Below, in pieces: positions 58,476 to 64,000 of a stretch of 64,000 nucleotides of DNA (the first letter of the stretch is position 1; the number at the start of each line of letters is the position of its first letter). Both the position numbers and the translations under genes were made by a program. Source of the stretch: Streptomyces sp. 840.1 (GTDB taxonomy: Bacteria; Actinomycetota; Actinomycetes; Streptomycetales; Streptomycetaceae); the NCBI RefSeq assembly GCF_003751445.1, contig NZ_RJUU01000001.1:3043001-3107000 (forward strand), written 5' to 3'. The notes beneath the pieces were generated by a model that searched no databases, was not told the origin of the DNA, and saw only the letters and a program-made list of their open reading frames with translations.

Positions 58476-59378
58476 ATGACTCAGTCGAACCCCAGGATCA
58501 GCAAGGCTGTCATTCCGGCGGCGGGCCTCGGTACCCGCTTCCTGCCGGCCACCAAAGCCACTCCCAAAGAGATGCTGCCTGTCGTCGACAAGCCTGCCAT
58601 CCAGTACGTCGTCGAAGAGGCGGTGGCCGCCGGTCTCTCCGACGTACTGATGATCACCGGTCGCAACAAGCGTCCTCTGGAGGACCACTTCGACCGGAAT
58701 TACGAGCTGGAGTCGGCGCTCACCCGTAAGGGCGACGCCGAACGGCTGCGCAGGGTCCAGGAGTCGAGCGACCTCGCGACCATGCACTACGTGCGCCAGG
58801 GTGACCCGCGCGGCCTGGGCCACGCCGTCCTGTGCGCGGAGCCCCATGTGGGCGACGAGCCGTTCGCCGTGCTTCTGGGCGACGACCTGATCGACCCGCG
58901 CGACCCGCTGCTGGCCCGCATGGTGGAGATCCAGGAGCGCGAGGGCGGCAGTGTCATCGCGCTCATGGAGGTCCCCACCGAGCTGATCCACCAGTACGGC
59001 TGCGCGGCCGTCGAGCCCACCGCCGAGGGCGATGTGATGCGGATCACCGGCCTGGTCGAGAAGCCGGAACCGGCCGACGCGCCCAGCAACCTCGCCATCA
59101 TCGGCCGCTACGTCCTGGACCCCGCGGTCTTCGGGATACTGCGCCGGACCGAGCCCGGCCGCGGTGACGAGATCCAGCTGACCGACGCCCTGCAACTGCT
59201 GGCCGAGGACGAGAAGACCGGCGGCCCGGTGCACGGGGTCGTCTTCAAGGGCCGCCGCTATGACACCGGCGACCGGAGCGACTACCTCCGTGCCATTGTC
59301 AGACTCGCGTGCGAACGTGAAGACCTGGGCCCGGAGTTCCGGACCTGGCTCCGCAGTTACGTCACCGAGGAGATGTAA
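58476..59378 (+). CDS. galU: UTP-glucose-1-phosphate uridylyltransferase
   Basis: 300 residues from ATG 58476. Nucleotidyltransferase signature AVIPAAGLGTRFLPATKATPKEMLPVVDKP at the N-terminus, with GLGHAVLCAEPHVGDEPFAVLLGDDL and VEKPEPADAPSNLAIIGRYVL further on. It makes UDP-glucose for envelope polysaccharide and trehalose synthesis. It is followed after four bases by the glp/moeA gene, so it probably heads the operon. Confidence 0.95.
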   Translation: MTQSNPRISKAVIPAAGLGTRFLPATKATPKEMLPVVDKPAIQYVVEEAVAAGLSDVLMITGRNKRPLEDHFDRNYELESALTRKGDAERLRRVQESSDLATMHYVRQGDPRGLGHAVLCAEPHVGDEPFAVLLGDDLIDPRDPLLARMVEIQEREGGSVIALMEVPTELIHQYGCAAVEPTAEGDVMRITGLVEKPEPADAPSNLAIIGRYVLDPAVFGILRRTEPGRGDEIQLTDALQLLAEDEKTGGPVHGVVFKGRRYDTGDRSDYLRAIVRLACEREDLGPEFRTWLRSYVTEEM

Positions 59379-59382
59379 GACC

Positions 59383-60693
59383 TTGAGCAGCACGATCTGG
59401 TCGGTGGACGAGCACCTGGAAGACATCCTCGCCGCTGTGAAGCCGCTCGAACCCATCGAGCTGCAACTGCCCGACGCACAGGGCTGCGTCCTGGTCGAGG
59501 ACGTCGTGGTGGAGATCGCCCTGCCGCCCTTCGACAACAGCTCGATGGACGGCTACGCGGTCCGCGTCTCCGATGTGGAGGGCGCCACCGAGGAGTTCCC
59601 CGCTGTCCTCACGGTCATCGGTGACGTCGCGGCGGGCGACGCCGGGCTCCTCGGCGACCAGCGGGTGGGGCCGGGCGAGGCCGCCCGCATCATGACCGGC
59701 GCCCCGCTGCCGGCCGGTGCGGAGGCCGTGGTCCCGGTCGAGTGGACCGACGGCGGTACGGGCGAGGGCCCCGCCGCCTCGATGCGCTCCCACAGCGACG
59801 CCCCGGAGGGCGCGCGCGGTGAGGTCCGCGTCCACCGCCCGGCCGAGGCCCGTGCCCACGTCAGGGACCGGGGCAGCGATGTCCGGCCGGGCGATCTGGC
59901 CCTGCGCGCCGGCTCGGTGGTCGGACCGCCGCAGATCGGCCTGCTCGCGGCGATCGGCCGCTCGACGGTGAAGGTGCGGCCCCGGCCGCGCGTCGTCGTC
60001 ATCTCGACCGGCAGCGAACTGGTCCAGCCCGGCGAGGAGCTGACCGGCGGCCAGATCTACGACTCGAACAGCTTCGCGCTGACCGCCGCCGCGCGCGACG
60101 CCGGAGCGATCGCCTACCGGGTCGGCGCCGTCACCGACGACGCGGAGACGCTGCGCGCCACGATCGAGGACCAGCTGATCCGCGCCGACATCGTCGTCAC
60201 CACCGGCGGCGTCAGCGTCGGCGCGTACGACGTGGTCAAGGAAGCGCTGTCCTCGGTGGGCGATGAGGACGAGCCGGGCAGCGGCATCGACTTCCGCAAG
60301 CTGGCCATGCAGCCGGGCAAGCCGCAGGGCTTCGGCTCCATCGGCCCGGAGCACACCCCGCTGCTGGCCCTGCCGGGCAACCCGGTCTCCAGCTACGTCT
60401 CGTTCGAGCTGTTCGTACGGCCCGCGATCCGGACCCTGATGGGCCTGCCGGACGTGCACCGCCCCACCGCCAGGGCCACCCTGGTCTGCGACAAGGCGCT
60501 GTCCTCGCCCGACGGCAGGCGGCAGTTCCTGCGCGGGACGTACGACGCCGAGGCGGGCACCGTCACGCCCGTGGGCGGTTCCGGATCGCATCTGATCGCG
60601 GCTCTCGCCCAGGCGGACGCGCTGATCGTGCTGCCCGAGGACGTCACCTCCGCGGAGCCCGACGCGGACGTCGAGGTGATCCTGATCCGCTGA
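59383..60693 (+). CDS. glp: Gephyrin-like molybdotransferase Glp (MoeA family)
   Basis: 436 residues from TTG 59383, four bases after the galU stop. MoeA architecture: FDNSSMDGYAVR, GDVAAGD, RIMTGAPLPAGAEAVVPVE, then the MPT-binding domain with STGSELVQPGEEL, TTGGVSVGAYDVVKE, and LPGNPVSSYVSFELFVRPA. Residues of the MoeA active site are kept, so molybdate insertion activity is plausible. In Corynebacterium the homologue Glp binds FtsZ and the membrane receptor GlpR, whose homologue (sepX) is encoded at the end of this cluster. Confidence 0.9.
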   Translation: MSSTIWSVDEHLEDILAAVKPLEPIELQLPDAQGCVLVEDVVVEIALPPFDNSSMDGYAVRVSDVEGATEEFPAVLTVIGDVAAGDAGLLGDQRVGPGEAARIMTGAPLPAGAEAVVPVEWTDGGTGEGPAASMRSHSDAPEGARGEVRVHRPAEARAHVRDRGSDVRPGDLALRAGSVVGPPQIGLLAAIGRSTVKVRPRPRVVVISTGSELVQPGEELTGGQIYDSNSFALTAAARDAGAIAYRVGAVTDDAETLRATIEDQLIRADIVVTTGGVSVGAYDVVKEALSSVGDEDEPGSGIDFRKLAMQPGKPQGFGSIGPEHTPLLALPGNPVSSYVSFELFVRPAIRTLMGLPDVHRPTARATLVCDKALSSPDGRRQFLRGTYDAEAGTVTPVGGSGSHLIAALAQADALIVLPEDVTSAEPDADVEVILIR

Positions 60694-60815
60694 GCGGCGC
60701 CGGGTGGCGGTACGGTATCTGCCGCTGTGCCTTCCGGGGGACACCCCCCGGACCCCGGGCCCGCACCCCGGTGCGGCTCAGGGGCATCCGGCGCCCTACC
60801 GCTAGGCGGAGTTAG

Positions 60816-61312
<497 letters not shown>

Positions 61313-61316
<4 letters not shown>

Positions 61317-61828
61317 GCGCCCCCGGGCCCTCCGCCGGCTACCGCGCCCTCGTGGTGACCGCGTCCAACCGGGCCGCCGTCGGGGTCTACGCCGACAAGG
61401 GCGGCCCGCTGATCGCCGAGGCGCTGACCGGGCTCGGCTTCACCGTGGACGGCCCGCAGGTCGTCCCCGACGGCGATCCGGTCGAGCAGGCGCTGCGGGA
61501 CGGGGTGGCTGCCGCGTACGACGTCATCGTGACCACCGGCGGCACGGGCATCTCGCCCACCGACCGCACCCCCGAGGCGACCCGCCGGGTCCTGGACCAC
61601 GAGGTCCCCGGCATCCCCGAGGCGATCCGTGCCGAGGGCCGCGACAAGGTCCCCACGGCCGCGCTCTCGCGCGGTGTCGCGGGCGTGGCCGGCCGCACGC
61701 TCGTCGTCAATCTGCCCGGCTCCACCGGCGGGGTGCGCGACGGGCTCGCGGTCCTGACCCGGCTCCTGGTGCACGCCGTCGACCAGCTCCGCGGCGGCGA
61801 TCACCCCCGACCCGGGAGCCCGAGCTGA
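61313..61828 (+). CDS. mogA: Molybdopterin adenylyltransferase MogA/MoaB
   Basis: 171 residues from GTG 61313. Molybdopterin-binding fold: ALVVTASNRAAVGVYADKGGP, VIVTTGGTGISPTDRTPEAT and the loop VVNLPGSTGGVRDGL. It adenylates molybdopterin before metal insertion. Translation is coupled to moaC. With moaC and glp upstream, most of the later cofactor steps are encoded here, and a molybdenum enzyme lies 15 kb away at 43652. Confidence 0.93.
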
Positions 61829-61845
61829 ACGTCCCGACCTGGCCG

Positions 61846-62460
61846 GTGACCCTGGTGGACGGCGACGTCACCCTCCGGCCGATAAAGCTGCGCGACCAGA
61901 CCACGTGGCGCGAGGTCAACCGGCGCAACCGGGACTGGCTGCGCCCCTGGGAGGCGACCGTGCCGCCGCCCGCCCCCGGCGGTCCGGTGGCCCAGCGCCC
62001 CACGTACCGGCAGATGATCCGCCATCTGCGCTCCGAGGCCCACGCCGGCCGGATGCTGCCGTTCGCCATCGAGTACCGGGGCCGGCTGGTCGGCCAGCTG
62101 ACCGTCGCCGGAATCACCTGGGGTTCGATGTGTTCGGGCCATGTCGGCTACTGGGTCGACCAGGACGTGGCCGGCCGAGGGGTGATGCCGACCGCGGTCG
62201 CACTCGCCGTCGACCACTGTTTCCGCACGGTCGGACTGCACCGGATCGAGGTGTGCATTCGCCCGGAGAACGCCCCCAGCCGTCGGGTGGTGGCGAAACT
62301 CGGATTCCGTGAGGAAGGGATCCGGCCCCGCTATCTGCACATCGACGGCGCCTGGCGCGACCACCTGATCTACGCGCTCACGGCCGAGGAGGTGCCCGAC
62401 GGGCTGCTCCGGAGGTGGCAGCGGGCCAGGCCGGAGAAGCCTGAACATCGCACTAAATGA
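61846..62460 (+). CDS. rimJ: RimJ/RimL-type GNAT N-acetyltransferase
   Basis: 204 residues from GTG 61846, but this GTG lacks a ribosome-binding site. CTG 61825, overlapping the end of mogA, has GGGAG six bases upstream and would add NVPTWPV. RimJ features: VTLRPIKLRD, NRDWLRPWEAT, GHVGYWVDQDVAGRGVMPTAVALAVDHCF and RIEVCIRPENAPSRRVVAKLGF, covering the acetyl-CoA loop. It acetylates a protein N-terminus or another amine, perhaps ribosomal protein S5. It belongs to the conserved cluster leading to sepX. Confidence 0.88.
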   Translation: MTLVDGDVTLRPIKLRDQTTWREVNRRNRDWLRPWEATVPPPAPGGPVAQRPTYRQMIRHLRSEAHAGRMLPFAIEYRGRLVGQLTVAGITWGSMCSGHVGYWVDQDVAGRGVMPTAVALAVDHCFRTVGLHRIEVCIRPENAPSRRVVAKLGFREEGIRPRYLHIDGAWRDHLIYALTAEEVPDGLLRRWQRARPEKPEHRTK

Positions 62461-62623
62461 AATATGTGTTCGAAATTGATCGCTGTTTGACTGCTAACGG
62501 ACGAGCAAGCGCCGACTGTTGATCCGAACAATCACAAAAAAAGTCCGTGATATCAGCAGGATCGTGCGACACACCGCGCCAATTGGCGGATGCCTCCAGG
62601 CAAACCCCTCTACGGTGTGAGAT
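62461..62623. promoter_or_regulatory. AT-richer promoter region of sepX
   Basis: The stretch is unusually AT-rich for this genome (an A7 run, ATATGTG). It contains the 12-bp palindrome CGCCAATTGGCG at 62577-62588, 36 bases before the start codon. TACGGT at 62611-62616 could be a -10 element, giving a very short leader. It is likely an independent promoter for sepX with a regulator site. Confidence 0.5.
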
Positions 62624-63766
62624 GTGAGCAGCAGCGGCCTCATCTACGCAGTCATCGTCGGGGCCTGGGCCGCCTACTTGGTGCCGATGTGGCTCCGCAG
62701 GCAGGACGAGCTCAACGAAGCCCGTCCGACGGAACGCTTCAGCACCGCCATCCGGCTGCTGTCCGGACGGGCGGCGATGGAGCGCCGGTATGCCAAGGGG
62801 CTGCAGGAGCGCACCGACGATGAGGCGGCGCCCGGCGCCGAGCCGGACGTGAGCACGGATCGAATGGATTCCGTCGACGTCCGGAACTTCTCCGCGCCTC
62901 CGGCGCACACCGAGGCCCGGGTCCACGACCCGGCTCGTGCCCCGGAGCGTGCACCGAAGCAGCGCCCGGCCCGGGAACGCCCGGCATCCCCCACCGACCC
63001 GGCACCCGTACCCGCACGGCGCGCTCGACCGCGCCCCGGCGGGATCGACGCCGAACGAGCCCGGCGCGCGCAGCGCACGCAGGTCCTCGCACGCCGTCGC
63101 CGCACCACCGTCGTCCTCTTCCTCGCCTTCACGCTCGGCGCGGTCGTCGCGGCGGTCGGCGGCCTAGGCTTCCTCTGGGCCCCCGCCGCTCCCGCGGTGC
63201 TGCTGAGCACGTACATCGTGCATCTGCGCGCCCAGGAGCGGCGCAGGTTCGCCTTCACCATGGACCGGCGACGGGCCGAGGTGGCGGCGCAGCACCTGCG
63301 CGAGAGCCGCACGCGCAGGCACCAGCCCGCCGCGACGGCCCCCGCGGAGTCCGACGAGGACCCCGAAGCGCGTCACCCCGCCCCCGAGCCCACCCCCACG
63401 GTCTCCCCGCAGGAGGCCGGCCGCCGCGCCCTGGTCGAGCAGACGGACCACGCGGAGTGGGTGGACCAGCAGCGCGAACGCGGCCGGGTCCAGGGCGACA
63501 GCTGGGAGCCGGTCCCGGTCCCGCTGCCGACCTACGTCACGGCCCCGGTCGCCCCGCGCGCCTCGGGCGGCGTCGAGGTCGGCAACCCGGAGACCTGGAG
63601 CGCGGCCCGCTCCAGCACCGCCGAACCCACGCAGCCCCCGGCACCCCCCGTGGACCCCGCCCCGCGCCAGCGCACCAACCAGTCCCGCCGCTCCCGCGAC
63701 CGGGGCCGGACCCCCCTCTTCGACCAGTACGACGAGGACGACCGCCCCCGCGCGGCCAACGAGTGA
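62624..63766 (+). CDS. sepX: Cell-division membrane protein SepX (GlpR homologue)
   Basis: 380 residues from GTG 62624. An N-terminal membrane helix (GLIYAVIVGAWAAYLVPMWLRRQDE), a long proline/arginine-rich cytoplasmic segment, and two closely spaced helices (TVVLFLAFTLGAVVAAVGGL and LGFLWAPAAPAVLLSTYIV, about 165-200) precede a disordered C-terminal half. This matches the actinobacterial SepX/GlpR family. SepX stabilises division septa in Streptomyces hyphae, and GlpR is the membrane receptor of Glp in Corynebacterium. Encoded near glp as in other actinobacteria. The identification is by arrangement, start sequence and context. Confidence 0.85.
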   Translation: MSSSGLIYAVIVGAWAAYLVPMWLRRQDELNEARPTERFSTAIRLLSGRAAMERRYAKGLQERTDDEAAPGAEPDVSTDRMDSVDVRNFSAPPAHTEARVHDPARAPERAPKQRPARERPASPTDPAPVPARRARPRPGGIDAERARRAQRTQVLARRRRTTVVLFLAFTLGAVVAAVGGLGFLWAPAAPAVLLSTYIVHLRAQERRRFAFTMDRRRAEVAAQHLRESRTRRHQPAATAPAESDEDPEARHPAPEPTPTVSPQEAGRRALVEQTDHAEWVDQQRERGRVQGDSWEPVPVPLPTYVTAPVAPRASGGVEVGNPETWSAARSSTAEPTQPPAPPVDPAPRQRTNQSRRSRDRGRTPLFDQYDEDDRPRAANE

Positions 63767-63862
63767 GGCCTCCGCCCCACCCGGGGACGCCGACTCGGCT
63801 GACCAGCACCTAACCGATTTCCGAGCACCCCGTTGAGGGTGCTAAAGTTTCACTCGTTGCAA

Positions 63863-63936
63863 GGGCCTGTGGCGCAGTCTGGTAGCGCACCTCGTTCGCA
63901 TCGAGGGGGTCTGGGGTTCAAATCCCCACAGGTCCA
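63863..63936 (+). tRNA. tRNA-Ala (anticodon CGC)
   Basis: Cloverleaf with acceptor stem GGGCCTG/CAGGTCC, D arm GGCGCAG...GTAGCGC, anticodon stem CCTCG/CGAGG with loop TTCGCAT (anticodon CGC), and T loop GGTTCAAATCC. The discriminator A is followed by CC rather than a complete CCA. Reads GCG, a common alanine codon in this genome. Confidence 0.95.
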
Positions 63937-63948
63937 CCGCACACACGA

Positions 63949-63981
63949 GATCCCGTCCGATCTGATTGATCGGGCGGGATC
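63949..63981 (+). terminator. Terminator of tRNA-Ala
   Basis: GATCCCGTCCGATC and GATCGGGCGGGATC pair along 14 bases with one G/U position around a 5-nt loop, followed by TTGGCGTTT. It lies 12 bases after the tRNA. Confidence 0.85.
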
Positions 63982-64000
63982 TTGGCGTTTCCGGGGTCTG

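Overview
The window is a piece of a Streptomyces chromosome. GC content is very high with strongly GC-biased third codon positions, GTG and TTG starts are common, and several recognised genes are typical of the genus: the sigma factor hrdD, the division protein sepX, Scr1-type regulators paired with DUF397 proteins, a WYL regulator and a DUF6227 protein. Nothing indicates a plasmid or an intact phage, and no CRISPR array is present.

Left part (1-25.4 kb). It opens with the tail of an unknown gene, then an APH-family kinase, an Rpn/PD-(D/E)XK-like nuclease, a first Scr1-HTH/DUF397 pair, an ADP-ribosylglycohydrolase-fold protein whose metal-binding motifs are gone, an SSS transporter, a divergent SDR/ferredoxin-fold pair and a second Scr1/DUF397 pair. 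A cell-envelope block follows: a GPP34 protein, a D,D-carboxypeptidase with a very long acidic cytoplasmic tail, a polytopic membrane protein, and a secreted amidase with FG-GAP repeats. From about 19.6 kb to the tRNA-Arg(CCU) gene at 25.4 kb the DNA is accessory and partly decayed: duplicated hairpin repeats, gene remnants, two frameshifted small genes, and compact regulator/target modules with visible operators.

Middle part (26-42.5 kb). This holds an acyl-CoA synthetase, a secreted M6 metalloprotease, and three efflux or catabolic modules each with its own regulator: TetR + DHA2 transporter, MarR + extradiol dioxygenase (with a questin oxidase-like gene next door), and WYL + DHA2 transporter. 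hrdD sits between them behind a perfect SigR-type promoter. DUF6227 and P1-peptidase genes lead to the remains of pflB and pflA, each with its centre deleted.

Right part (42.5-64 kb). A five-gene operon encodes an uncharacterised membrane redox complex: NarI-like membrane protein, Cys-type molybdopterin enzyme, four-cluster ferredoxin, Tat-Rieske protein and a small membrane protein. Then come mscL, a CpaB-like protein, mtnP, a 167-bp MITE-like element, an FmdB zinc-ribbon gene under a CIRCE heat-shock operator, an MFS transporter, a cation/proton antiporter that appears to start at CTG, a penicillin-acylase-family hydrolase, and a folate cycle gene divergent from galU. galU leads into glp/moeA-moaC-mogA-rimJ-sepX, which joins molybdenum cofactor synthesis to cell-division genes, and the window ends with tRNA-Ala(CGC).

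The observations I rate most worth following are the decayed pfl genes beside the redox operon, that operon itself, the CIRCE element in front of fmdB, the ADP-ribosylglycohydrolase pseudoenzyme, and the repeated sequences in the 16.6-23 kb region.
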